NCBI GenBank assembly: GCA_019638115.1
Contig: JAHBUK010000006.1
Span: forward strand, 124,001-188,000
From: Flavobacteriales bacterium
GTDB taxonomy: Bacteria > Bacteroidota > Bacteroidia > Flavobacteriales_F > PHOS-HE28
Direction of reading: 5' to 3'
Length of the DNA: 64,000 bases
Shown: piece by piece, positions 15,046-23,367 of the stretch
How positions within the stretch are numbered: position 1 is the stretch's first letter
Layout: each line of letters begins with the position of its first letter
Notes under the pieces: generated by a model
Database searches by the model: none
What the model saw: the letters and a program-made list of their open reading frames with translations, nothing else
Told to the model about the DNA's origin: nothing
Translations under genes and position numbers: made by a program

Positions 15046-15795
15046 ATGGCACTACTACAGGACAAAGCCGCCCTCATCACCGGCGGATCGCGCGGCATCG
15101 GTCGCGGTATCGTTGAACGTTTCCTCGAAGAGGGCGCCGACGTGGCCTTCACCTACGTGAGCAGCCCCGAGAAGGCCAATGCCGTGGCGCAGGAACTGGC
15201 CGCCAAGTACGGCCGCAAGGTGCTCGCCATCCAAAGCGATGCAGGCAACTTCGAGCAGGCCCAGAAGGCCGTGGACGAAGTGGTGAACGCCTGGGGCAAG
15301 CTCGATGTGCTGGTGAACAACGCCGGCATCACCAAGGACCAACTGCTCATGCGCATGAGCGAGGCCGACTTCGATGCGGTGATGAACACCAACATGAAGA
15401 GCGTCTTCAACATGACCAAGGCCGTGATGCGCACCATGCTGAAACAGCGCAGCGGCAGCATCATCAACATGAGCAGCGTGGTGGGGGTGAAGGGCAACGC
15501 CGGACAAGCCAACTACGCGGCCAGCAAGGCGGGCATCATCGGCTTCACCAAGAGCGTGGCGCTGGAACTGGGCAGCCGCAACATCCGCAGCAACGCCATC
15601 GCACCGGGCTTCATCGAGACCGAAATGACCGGCGCACTGGACCAGAAAGTGGTGGAGCAGTGGCGCGAGGGCATCCCCCTGAAGCGCGGCGGAACACCCA
15701 CCGACGTGGCCAATGCCTGCGTGTTCCTCGGCAGCGAGCTCAGCGCCTACATCACCGGACAAACGCTGCACGTGTGCGGCGGCATGCTCACCTGA
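15046..15795 (+). CDS. fabG: 3-oxoacyl-[acyl-carrier-protein] reductase
   Basis: 249-residue short-chain dehydrogenase that reduces 3-oxoacyl-ACP with NADPH in fatty acid elongation. It has the Rossmann motif ALITGGSRGIGRGI, NNAG (LVNNAGITKDQLLMRM, a segment typical of FabG), catalytic Ser in INMSSVVGVKGNAGQ, and YAASKAG with catalytic Tyr and Lys. The end, YITGQTLHVCGGM, is the usual FabG C-terminus (normally HVNGGM; here Cys). The start at 15046 is preferred to an upstream in-frame start at 14944. No other fab genes are nearby. Confidence 0.93.
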   Translation: MALLQDKAALITGGSRGIGRGIVERFLEEGADVAFTYVSSPEKANAVAQELAAKYGRKVLAIQSDAGNFEQAQKAVDEVVNAWGKLDVLVNNAGITKDQLLMRMSEADFDAVMNTNMKSVFNMTKAVMRTMLKQRSGSIINMSSVVGVKGNAGQANYAASKAGIIGFTKSVALELGSRNIRSNAIAPGFIETEMTGALDQKVVEQWREGIPLKRGGTPTDVANACVFLGSELSAYITGQTLHVCGGMLT

Positions 15796-15859
15796 TCCGG
15801 CGAAGCGCTTTGCCATGGGCTCATGAGCAACTGGGCACATGATTACATGCCCTATCGCC

Positions 15860-15868
15860 GACCTTTGC
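15860..15868 (+). promoter_or_regulatory. -7 element GACCTTTGC
   Basis: Seven bases before the ATG at 15876. Only the first base differs from the usual T. Confidence 0.45.
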
Positions 15869-15875
15869 ACCCTGC

Positions 15876-17960
15876 ATGAACCTCACCACTGTCCATAGCC
15901 TGTGGCTTGCACCGCTCTGCGTGTTGCTGGGCGTGGCGCTGGCTTGGTGGCTCTACAAGCGCCGTTCGGACAAGGAGGAGTTCCCGCGGAACCTGGCGGT
16001 CCTGCTGGCCGTGCTGCGTGCCACGGCAGTGGCCTTGCTCGCGTTCTTCCTGTTGGAGCCCATGCTCCGCCTGCTGGTCACCGAATTGCGGAAACCGGTG
16101 GTGGTGATCGCACACGACGGATCCGCTTCGTTGTTGGCCACGGGCGATACCGTGGCCCTGCGTTCCACTTACCAAGCGGAGTTGCAGTCCCTGGCCCGCT
16201 CGCTGGAGGACCGCTACGAGCTGCGCAGCTTCACCTATGGCCAGGAAGTGCGCGAAGGACTTCAGTTCGAGCAGGCCGATGGGCTCACGGACATCAGTCA
16301 ACTCTTCCGTGAGGTCTACGACCGGTTCAGCGGCCCGGACCTGGGGGCCGTGATCATTGATGGGGATGGCATCCAGAACCGGGGCCGTGACCCGCGCTTG
16401 GAGGCCGCCCGGCTCGGTGTGCCCATCCACGTGATCGCCTTGGGCGATACCACCGTGCGGCCGGACCTTGTGCTGAAAGGAGTGGAGCACAATCGCATCA
16501 ACTACCTGGGCAACGAGTTCCCGCTGTTGGTGCGGGTTGAAGCCCGATATCTGGCAGGTAGGTCCACCCGAGTTTCCGTGTTGCAGAACGGACGGGAATT
16601 GACCGGCCGCGACTTGGTGATCACGGGCGATCCCTTCTTCGTGGAATTGCCCTTCGCCGTCAAGGCCGATAAGCCCGGCTTGCAGAAATTCACCGTGCAA
16701 CTGCGTGAACTGGAAGGCGAGGCCAGCGTGGTGAACAATGCGCAGGATGTTTATGTGGACGTGCTGGACGACCGCCAAAAAGTGCTGTTACTGGGCGCTG
16801 CACCGCACCCCGATCTGGGGGCCATCCGGCAGGCACTACTCGGCATGGAAGGCTATGCTACCGAACTCGTTTTAGCCAATGACCTGCCCGCCAAACCTGA
16901 GGACTACGACCTCATCGTACTGCACCAGCTGCCTTCGGCGAAGCAGCCGATCGCATCGTTCCTGCAACGTGCGGCGCAGCAAGGCGTGCCCATCACCTAC
17001 GTGCTCGGCGGTGCCGTTGACCTCAACGCGCTGAACGCGTTGGGGGCTGGCGTGAAGGTTTCCGGCTGGCGTGCTTCCACCACGGATGCCCTGGCAACGG
17101 TGAACAAGGAGATGAACCTCTTCACCTTGGAGCAGGAGCAGGCCCGTGCCATCGAACGTTTCCCGCCGCTGCAGGTCCCCTTTGGCATCTACGAGGCGCA
17201 GCGCGGCACCAGTGTGATCATCAAACAACGCGTGGGCGCCATCCGCACGGACCAGCCACTGGTGGCCGTAAGCCAGCAGGGCGAGCGCAGGGTGGCCATC
17301 ATCGCCGGTGAAGGGCTTTGGCGTTGGCGCCTGGCCGACCACCAGCAGAACGGCACGCACCGCAACTTCGACCTGTTGGTGCACAAGCTGGTGCAGTACA
17401 CCGCACTGAAGCTGGATCGCAACCGCTTCCGGGTGGAGCACGCCCGCGAGTTCGCCGGGAACGAATCGGTGCTGATGAGTGCCGAGCTCTACAACGCCAG
17501 CTTGGAGCCCGTGAACGGTCCGGAGGTGACCATTGTGCTGGAGGATGAGGAAGGCCGCGACTTCCCGTACACCTTCACCCGCAGGGGTACGGGCTACCGC
17601 TTGGATGCCGGACGCTTGCCCGCAGGCCGCTACACCTGGAAGGCACGCACCGAGCTGGATGGCACCGCGCACACCGCCGCCGGTGAGCTGGTGGTGCGCG
17701 ACCAATTGGCTGAACTGCTCAGCACCGTTGCCGATCACGCATTGCTGGCCGATCTCGCCGCACGCAGCGAGGGTGTACTGGTGAAGCCAGGTGGTTTGGC
17801 CGCCATTGAGCAGGCCATCCGCCAGCGGCCGGAGATCGTGGCGCGTTCCTTCAGCCAGGCCAGCTACAGCGACCTGATAGGCCTGCGGTGGATCTTCTTC
17901 ATCATCCTGGCGCTGCTCACTGCGGAATGGGTGCTCCGCCGCCGCAACGGCGCCTATTGA
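15876..17960 (+). CDS. Membrane-anchored VWA-like protein
   Basis: 694 residues. Two helices at the N-terminus (about 10-27 and 43-62), a large periplasmic part and a final helix (WIFFIILALLTAEWVL, about 673-690) followed by basic residues. Just after helix 2, VVVIAHDGSASLL looks like a MIDAS DxSxS motif of a von Willebrand A domain, and AVIIDGDGIQNRG and VPIHVIALGDT fit the rest of that fold. The middle has Ig-like segments and a glutamine-amidotransferase-like region around KVLLLGAAPHPDLGAI. Such proteins are common in Bacteroidota but have no proven role. The next gene starts 17 bases downstream, so they are probably co-transcribed. Confidence 0.78.
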   Translation: MNLTTVHSLWLAPLCVLLGVALAWWLYKRRSDKEEFPRNLAVLLAVLRATAVALLAFFLLEPMLRLLVTELRKPVVVIAHDGSASLLATGDTVALRSTYQAELQSLARSLEDRYELRSFTYGQEVREGLQFEQADGLTDISQLFREVYDRFSGPDLGAVIIDGDGIQNRGRDPRLEAARLGVPIHVIALGDTTVRPDLVLKGVEHNRINYLGNEFPLLVRVEARYLAGRSTRVSVLQNGRELTGRDLVITGDPFFVELPFAVKADKPGLQKFTVQLRELEGEASVVNNAQDVYVDVLDDRQKVLLLGAAPHPDLGAIRQALLGMEGYATELVLANDLPAKPEDYDLIVLHQLPSAKQPIASFLQRAAQQGVPITYVLGGAVDLNALNALGAGVKVSGWRASTTDALATVNKEMNLFTLEQEQARAIERFPPLQVPFGIYEAQRGTSVIIKQRVGAIRTDQPLVAVSQQGERRVAIIAGEGLWRWRLADHQQNGTHRNFDLLVHKLVQYTALKLDRNRFRVEHAREFAGNESVLMSAELYNASLEPVNGPEVTIVLEDEEGRDFPYTFTRRGTGYRLDAGRLPAGRYTWKARTELDGTAHTAAGELVVRDQLAELLSTVADHALLADLAARSEGVLVKPGGLAAIEQAIRQRPEIVARSFSQASYSDLIGLRWIFFIILALLTAEWVLRRRNGAY

Positions 17961-17977
17961 ACCGACCGATCGCGAAC

Positions 17978-18649
17978 ATGTCGCGAAGCATCTCCTCCAA
18001 ACTTTCCACTGTGCTGGCACGTGTGGCCCAGTTCCTTGGTGGGCGGGTTCTGCTCGTGCTGGTCTTCCTGCTTTTCCTCGGTGCCGCGGCCTACTTCCTG
18101 CGTGTGCCAGTACTGCGCGCCGTGGGCAACTACCTCGTTCATAGCGAGGCCGTGGTCCCTTCGGATGCGCTATACGTGCTTGGTGGTTCACCCAGTGAGC
18201 GCGGTGCGGAGGCGGCCCGCCTGCTGCTTGCGGACCAGGCGCCGTTGGCTTTCTGCACAGGCAGCAACGTACCCGGCACCATGGAAGCCTTGGGCATGAC
18301 GCTCAACGAAGCCACCTTGACCCGCACTGCGGCCATGCGGGCCGGAGCACCTGCGCACCGTGTGTTGGAATTGCCCGAGGGGACGAGCACCTGGGAAGAG
18401 GCCGAGGTGATCCTGCGGCACGCAGAGCATCAAGGCTTCGAGACCATCACCGTGATCTCCACCGAGTTCCACCTGCGGCGCATCAAACGGGTGTTCCGCA
18501 AGCGCTTCAAAGGCTCGGGGATCACCGTGCGCCTGCATGCCGCCAACAGCAGCCAGTACGATGCGCAGCAATGGTGGACCAGCGAGGAGGGCCTGCTGAT
18601 GGTGAACAACGAGTACGTGAAGCTCTTCTACTACCTGCTCAAGTACTGA
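17978..18649 (+). CDS. YdcF/SanA-type DUF218 membrane protein
   Basis: 223 residues. A membrane helix near 22-45 (VLLVLVFLLFLGAAAYFL) is followed by a DUF218 domain: ALYVLGGSPSERGAEAARLL, then PEGTSTWEEAEVILRHA and VISTEFHLRRIKRVFRK, the conserved H-L-R-R motif. Members of this family (SanA, ElyC, YdcF) affect the envelope, but the biochemical activity is poorly defined. The start at 17978 follows the stop of the VWA-like gene by 17 bases. It ends five bases from the convergent protease gene. Confidence 0.82.
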   Translation: MSRSISSKLSTVLARVAQFLGGRVLLVLVFLLFLGAAAYFLRVPVLRAVGNYLVHSEAVVPSDALYVLGGSPSERGAEAARLLLADQAPLAFCTGSNVPGTMEALGMTLNEATLTRTAAMRAGAPAHRVLELPEGTSTWEEAEVILRHAEHQGFETITVISTEFHLRRIKRVFRKRFKGSGITVRLHAANSSQYDAQQWWTSEEGLLMVNNEYVKLFYYLLKY

Positions 18650-18654
18650 GTAGG

Positions 18655-20883
18655 TCAACGTTGCAGCACCACCCGTACGATGGCGCGGCCGGCGGGCTGT
18701 TCCATGCTCAGCGTGTAGATCCCATTGGCCAGGCCACCCAGCTCCAGCGACAGACGGCCGGTGGTGGCGCTCACCGGATGCTCCTGCACCCTTCGGCCCA
18801 AGGCATCCACCACGCTCAGCACACCCTGCTCCTGCACGCCAGCGAGTTCCACGAAGAGTTCGCCGGTGCTGGGGTTGGGATAGGCCACCAAGCTGGCAGG
18901 GCCGGGGATCTCGCCCACGGATACGCCGCTCACGCAAAGCACATCCACTTGCTGCGACCCGTACTGGCCATCGTTGTTGGCGTAGTACAGCCCATCGCTG
19001 TTCATGATGTTGTAGTTGCCCTGCCCGTTCGCGCAGCAGATGCCGTCGCCGAAGAGGTCGTTGATGGTGAAGGTGTAGCAGCCGTTGGTAAGGCACATGG
19101 GCACGGTGATGGTCTGCCCGGCTGCGACATTGGCGTAAGGGCCACCACTGTACAGGGTCGTTCCGAGGTCGGTCACCAGTGTCCAGGTGATGTCGCTGCC
19201 GTACGCATCCGCATTGATGGTGAGCACCACTTCCTCCGCCGGGCTGTTCACGATGAAGGAGTAGCTCCACCAATCGTTCTCCGGCACTTGGTCCACCATG
19301 CCGTTGGGCGAACTGCTGCTCACCACCAGGATGTGCTCACCCGCCGTAACGGTAACAGCCGGCAGATCCACGTTCACGGTTTGGCCCGGCAGCAAGGAGC
19401 CGGTCCATGGGAAGATCTGCGGAAGATCACCCAGCAGGCCGTACAGCAGGATAACGGAGGTCATCACTTCGCTGCCATTGTTCTTTACGGTAACGCGTGG
19501 AACAATGAACTCCGGTCCGCAGAGCAGAGCCGGAATGTTGACGATGGAAGTAACGGCAGCATCCAAAGTGACCGGCCCAACGGGACCGCTGTCCCCAAGT
19601 CCGGGCAGCTGATCGCCGCAGCTGCCGAGCCAAGGCTCCAGCAAGGGCCAACTCACGTCCAGGCGGCCGTAGTAATCATTGAAGTTGAAGTCGCAGTTGG
19701 CCTGGCCACCGAAGAGTTGGCCCACCAACAACTTATCCTGGTTCCACAGACCACTACCGCTGGAGCCTGGCTCCGTGGTGCCATCGTCCCAAGCCTGCAC
19801 GTGCCAGCATTCAGCACCCGACATCATTCCGGGTATCACGGGGTCTTCGCTGTGGCTGATCTTCTTGATGTCACCCGCCGGATGGTGGATGCCGGTTACG
19901 CGCTCGGCAGGCGTGGAGCTCTTGTCCCAACCGGAGTAGAACACGTCGTATTCAGGCGGTGGTGCCGTGTTCAAACGCAACAAGGCCACATCGGTGCCGG
20001 CACTGTTCACCAGCAATTCGCAACCGCTCACGGTCTGGTCCGTGGGGCCGTTCAAATTCTGTTCACACTCGGGGCTTTCCCAGTTCCATCGGAACACCCA
20101 GTTGGTCACGTTCGCATCCAGGCAGTGGTCGGCGGTCAGGAAATAGGGGGTGCCGTCCTCCGCACAGTTGTTCAGCATGGTACCCGTGCAGAACCCACTT
20201 CCGCCGACCGTTATGATGGCCACCGAGCGGATCTGGTCGCGCCAGTCATCGCCTTCGGGGCAGATCACATTGATGTTGCAGTCGCCACTGTCGCCCAGAT
20301 CCTTGGCGCGTCGGAACACATCGCGGTAGGCATGCGTCACCTGGCCGATCCGTAAGCGTCCTTGCCCGGCCACTTGCGCTGGTTCGAAATACTCCACAGT
20401 GATGCGATCGCCCGGCAACTGGGTGACGCCAAGGCTGCTGTGCCCCGGATTGCTGCCCGCCATGAACGCGCCAAGTTGCACGCCTTCGTCGTTGTACACG
20501 AACACCAACGCGCCCTCGGGTATCACATAATCGTGGAACTCGAAGTTGATGCTGAATGCTCCGGGACATTCCACCGCCAGGCGCCACAGGCGATCGCCGT
20601 TCGGGAACTCGTGCCACACTCCGCTGTTGTCCAAGCCCAGGTCCACCGCGTGGTTGACACCGAAGCGGTAGGGACCTTTGGAGCCGCTCTGGCGTTTCGC
20701 CTCATCCTCGGCGAGCAGTGGGGTAGCATCCACCGTTGGCATCATGGCCACGGGCGCTACCGGCAGCACGGGGCCTTTCTCCATAAGCCCGAAAGCGCGG
20801 CCGCCAAAGGACAATTGGCCGTGCAAGGTGATGGTGAAAGCGGAAAGGAAAAGGGACAGCGCAAAGGGTAGAGCTCGTGTCAT
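18655..20883 (-). CDS. Secreted trypsin-like serine protease with T9SS sorting domain (copy 1)
   Basis: 742 residues. A signal peptide (MTRALPFALSLFLSAF...) is followed by an N-terminal domain that ends in an S1 peptidase: His in YFLTADHCLD (about 251), Asp in GTDVALLRL (about 295) and Ser in PGSSGSGLWNQ (about 373), a full triad. Paired Cys and the TADHCL motif recall lysyl-endopeptidase-like enzymes. Then CARDB-like and repeated beta domains (ITWTLVTDLGTTLYSGGPY, CYTFTINDLFGDGICC), and a type A sorting domain (YPNPSTGELFVEL) ending VVLQR. A close paralogue (740 aa) lies directly upstream. The start at 20883 is preferred over 20952 because it gives the signal peptide and has TATCTTCAC 16 bases upstream. 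Confidence 0.9.
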   Translation of the reverse strand: MTRALPFALSLFLSAFTITLHGQLSFGGRAFGLMEKGPVLPVAPVAMMPTVDATPLLAEDEAKRQSGSKGPYRFGVNHAVDLGLDNSGVWHEFPNGDRLWRLAVECPGAFSINFEFHDYVIPEGALVFVYNDEGVQLGAFMAGSNPGHSSLGVTQLPGDRITVEYFEPAQVAGQGRLRIGQVTHAYRDVFRRAKDLGDSGDCNINVICPEGDDWRDQIRSVAIITVGGSGFCTGTMLNNCAEDGTPYFLTADHCLDANVTNWVFRWNWESPECEQNLNGPTDQTVSGCELLVNSAGTDVALLRLNTAPPPEYDVFYSGWDKSSTPAERVTGIHHPAGDIKKISHSEDPVIPGMMSGAECWHVQAWDDGTTEPGSSGSGLWNQDKLLVGQLFGGQANCDFNFNDYYGRLDVSWPLLEPWLGSCGDQLPGLGDSGPVGPVTLDAAVTSIVNIPALLCGPEFIVPRVTVKNNGSEVMTSVILLYGLLGDLPQIFPWTGSLLPGQTVNVDLPAVTVTAGEHILVVSSSSPNGMVDQVPENDWWSYSFIVNSPAEEVVLTINADAYGSDITWTLVTDLGTTLYSGGPYANVAAGQTITVPMCLTNGCYTFTINDLFGDGICCANGQGNYNIMNSDGLYYANNDGQYGSQQVDVLCVSGVSVGEIPGPASLVAYPNPSTGELFVELAGVQEQGVLSVVDALGRRVQEHPVSATTGRLSLELGGLANGIYTLSMEQPAGRAIVRVVLQR

Positions 20884-20899
20884 GGCGCGAAAATGATGC

Positions 20900-20908
20900 G
20901 TGAAGATA
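20900..20908 (-). promoter_or_regulatory. -7-like element TATCTTCAC
   Basis: On the minus strand, 16 bases before the protease start at 20883. The same nine bases precede the PKD/T9SS gene at 42836. Confidence 0.4.
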
Positions 20909-20935
20909 GGGTGGTGGGCGCACCCCGAAATGACG

Positions 20936-20970
20936 AAGGGAGGCCAAGGCATGTTGCCCGGGCCTCCCTT
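20936..20970 (-). terminator. Hairpin between the two protease genes
   Basis: AAGGGAGGCC (20936-20945) pairs perfectly with GGCCTCCCTT (20961-20970) around a 15-base loop, 17 bases after the stop of the upstream protease gene. There is only a weak T-rich tail on the minus strand (CGTCATTTCGG). Confidence 0.55.
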
Positions 20971-20987
20971 CCGATCACAAGGTTCGA

Positions 20988-23210
20988 TCAGCGTGCGAGC
21001 AACACACGCTCCACGGCGCGGAAGCCACCTGCGGTGAATTCAACCACGTAGATGCCGTTCTGTTGGTTGAACAGGTCCACGGGGAGCAGTTCCACGCCAC
21101 CTGCAACAGCCTGCTCCAGCACCAGTTTGCCAACGGCGTCGCGCACGCGCAGCACGCCGGTGCCGCTCAGGTTGCCGGGCAGGGCCACCATGAAGGTGCC
21201 CGTGCTGGGGTTGGGAGCAATGCTCAGGCGACCAGCAGCAAGGGCTTCCTCGATGCCGGTGGCGGTCACGCAGAAGGGACGCACATCCGTCTCGGTGAAC
21301 TGGCCATTGGCCGTAACGTAGTTGGTGCCACCCAAGGAGTTGATGGTGTAACTGCCGTTGCCGTATTCGCAGCAGATGCCGTCGCCGTAATCATCGAACA
21401 GGGTGAACACGTAGCAACCGGTACCCAGGCACCACTGGTTGTTCACCACGGTCTGGTTCTGGCCATCCTGGTAGGGGCCTCCGGTGTAAAGGATGCTGCC
21501 TTCGTCGGTGGCCAGCTGCCAGGTGGTCTCGCTGCCGTAGTTGTCCAGCGTGATGGCGAGGTTCACATACTCGCCGGGCGAAGCCACATTGAAGTTCTGG
21601 GTGCGCACGTTGTTGGAGGGGTTCTGGTCGGCCTGGCCGTTGGGCAGGCTGGCGGTGACCGTGATGGTCTGTGCGCCGTTACCCACGTTGATGGCGGGCA
21701 GGGCGTAGTTGGCCGTGGCACCGGTGGCCAGGGAGCCGTTCCACACCACGTTGCCGGGTGCGCCACCACCGATCTGGTAGGTGAGCGTAAGTGAGGTGAG
21801 GGTGACCGTACCGTTGTTGCGGATGATCACAGAAGGGTTGATGGTGTTCTGGTTGCAGAGGCTGGCAGGCACGCCGCTCATTTCGGTGAGAGCAGCATCG
21901 TATTCCAGTTGCGCGGTGTTGTTCGGGTCGTAGCCCTGCAGCGTATTTCCGCAGGACCCCAGCCAGTTGGTGAGCAAGGGATAGCTCACGTTGAAGCGGC
22001 CGTAGTAGTCGTTCACGTTGTTGCTGCAGCTGGCCTGACCACCGAAGAGCTGGCCGATCAGCAGGCCGTTCTGGTTCCAAAGACCTGCTCCGGAAGAACC
22101 GGGCTCGGTGGTGCCGTCCTCCCAGTTGGCGATGCGCCAGCAGGCAGCACCTTGCCAGTTCACGGCCGTGGCGGGGTCCAGGTCGAAGGAGATCTTTTTG
22201 ATGTCGCCATCAGGGTGGTGGATGGTGGTGGAGCGGGTTGGCGGGGTTGCGGTGTTGTCCCAGCCGGTATAGAACACATTGTAGTTGGCGGGTGGCGTGC
22301 TGTTGAGTTGCAACAGGGCCATGTCGCTTCCGGCGCTATTGGCGCGCAGCTGGCTTCCGCTCACCGTCTGGTTGGTGGGGGCGTTGGTGGTGGGGGTGCA
22401 GGTGGGGCTGTTCCAGTTGAAGCGGAACACCCAGGTGTTATTGCCACCCAGGCAGTGGTTGGCGGTGAGGAAGTAGGGGGTGCCGTCGTTCGCGCAGTTG
22501 TTGATGAGCTGGCCGGTACAGAACCCACTGCCGCCCACGGTGATCATGGCCACGCTGCGGATCTGGTCGCGCCAGGGGTCGCCCTCGGGGCAGATCACGT
22601 TGTTGTTGCAGGCACCGCTGGTGTTGAAGCCCTTGGCCAGGTTGAAGATGTCGCGGTAGGCATGGGTCACCTGCCCGATGCGCAGACGGCCTTCGCCACG
22701 CACTGCGGCGGGTTCGTGGTACTCCACGGTGATCTTGTCGCCGGCCAGTTGGGTCACACCCAGTTCGGTATGGCCGGGGTTGCTTTCGGCCATGAAGGCG
22801 CCGAGCACCTCATGCTGCTCGTTGTACACATAGACAGCGGCACCGGAAGGCACCACGTAGTCGTTGAACTCGAAGTTGATACTGAAGGCGCCGGGGCATT
22901 CGATGGCCAGGCTCCAGATGCGGTCGCCATTCTCCAGCTCATGCCACACACCGCTGTTCTCCAAGGAAAGGTTGGTCTCGTGGTTGAAACCGAAGCGGTA
23001 AGGGCCTTTGATGCCTTCGGCGGCACGGGCCTCGTCCTCGGCGATCAAGCTCAGCGCATCCACCTGGGGCATAACAGCGGTGGGGGCTTTGGGCAGGGGG
23101 CTGTTCTTGCTAAGGCCCATCGGGCGGCCTCCGAAGGAGACCTGGGCTTGGAGGGAAAGGCCGCAGAGCAAAGCGGCCGCAACGGTGGTCAGCGTAAGCG
23201 TTCGGTTCAT
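20988..23210 (-). CDS. Secreted trypsin-like serine protease with T9SS sorting domain (copy 2)
   Basis: 740 residues, collinear with its downstream paralogue. Signal peptide MNRTLTLTTVAAALLCGLSLQA, then VSFGGRPMGLSKNSP. The triad is His in YFLTANHCLGG (about 251), Asp in GSDMALLQL (about 296) and Ser in GSSGAGLWNQ (about 373). Between the protease and C-terminus lie an Ig-like CARDB segment (PSVIIRNNGTVTLTSLTLTY) and a beta domain with GDGICCEYG. The T9SS type A tail contains IAPNPSTGTFMVAL and ends RVLLAR. The start at 23210 was chosen for its signal peptide; an open frame runs on to 23441 without features. Likely an extracellular nutrient-acquiring protease. Confidence 0.9.
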   Translation of the reverse strand: MNRTLTLTTVAAALLCGLSLQAQVSFGGRPMGLSKNSPLPKAPTAVMPQVDALSLIAEDEARAAEGIKGPYRFGFNHETNLSLENSGVWHELENGDRIWSLAIECPGAFSINFEFNDYVVPSGAAVYVYNEQHEVLGAFMAESNPGHTELGVTQLAGDKITVEYHEPAAVRGEGRLRIGQVTHAYRDIFNLAKGFNTSGACNNNVICPEGDPWRDQIRSVAMITVGGSGFCTGQLINNCANDGTPYFLTANHCLGGNNTWVFRFNWNSPTCTPTTNAPTNQTVSGSQLRANSAGSDMALLQLNSTPPANYNVFYTGWDNTATPPTRSTTIHHPDGDIKKISFDLDPATAVNWQGAACWRIANWEDGTTEPGSSGAGLWNQNGLLIGQLFGGQASCSNNVNDYYGRFNVSYPLLTNWLGSCGNTLQGYDPNNTAQLEYDAALTEMSGVPASLCNQNTINPSVIIRNNGTVTLTSLTLTYQIGGGAPGNVVWNGSLATGATANYALPAINVGNGAQTITVTASLPNGQADQNPSNNVRTQNFNVASPGEYVNLAITLDNYGSETTWQLATDEGSILYTGGPYQDGQNQTVVNNQWCLGTGCYVFTLFDDYGDGICCEYGNGSYTINSLGGTNYVTANGQFTETDVRPFCVTATGIEEALAAGRLSIAPNPSTGTFMVALPGNLSGTGVLRVRDAVGKLVLEQAVAGGVELLPVDLFNQQNGIYVVEFTAGGFRAVERVLLAR

Positions 23211-23249
23211 GGGGTCGAAATGATCGGGATCGTTATTCTGGTTCAGGGG

Positions 23250-23258
23250 CGGAAGGTA
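23250..23258 (-). promoter_or_regulatory. -7-like element TACCTTCCG
   Basis: On the minus strand, 39 bases before the protease start at 23210. Confidence 0.35.
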
Positions 23259-23367
23259 CCTAACCCGTCCCGGTCCACCTTTGAAGGATGCCCTTGGTTC
23301 CGGGGGATCCCAAGCGCATCCTTCGGCTAGATGTGGCGCAGAACGTGGGGGGACAGCCTTTGGAATG

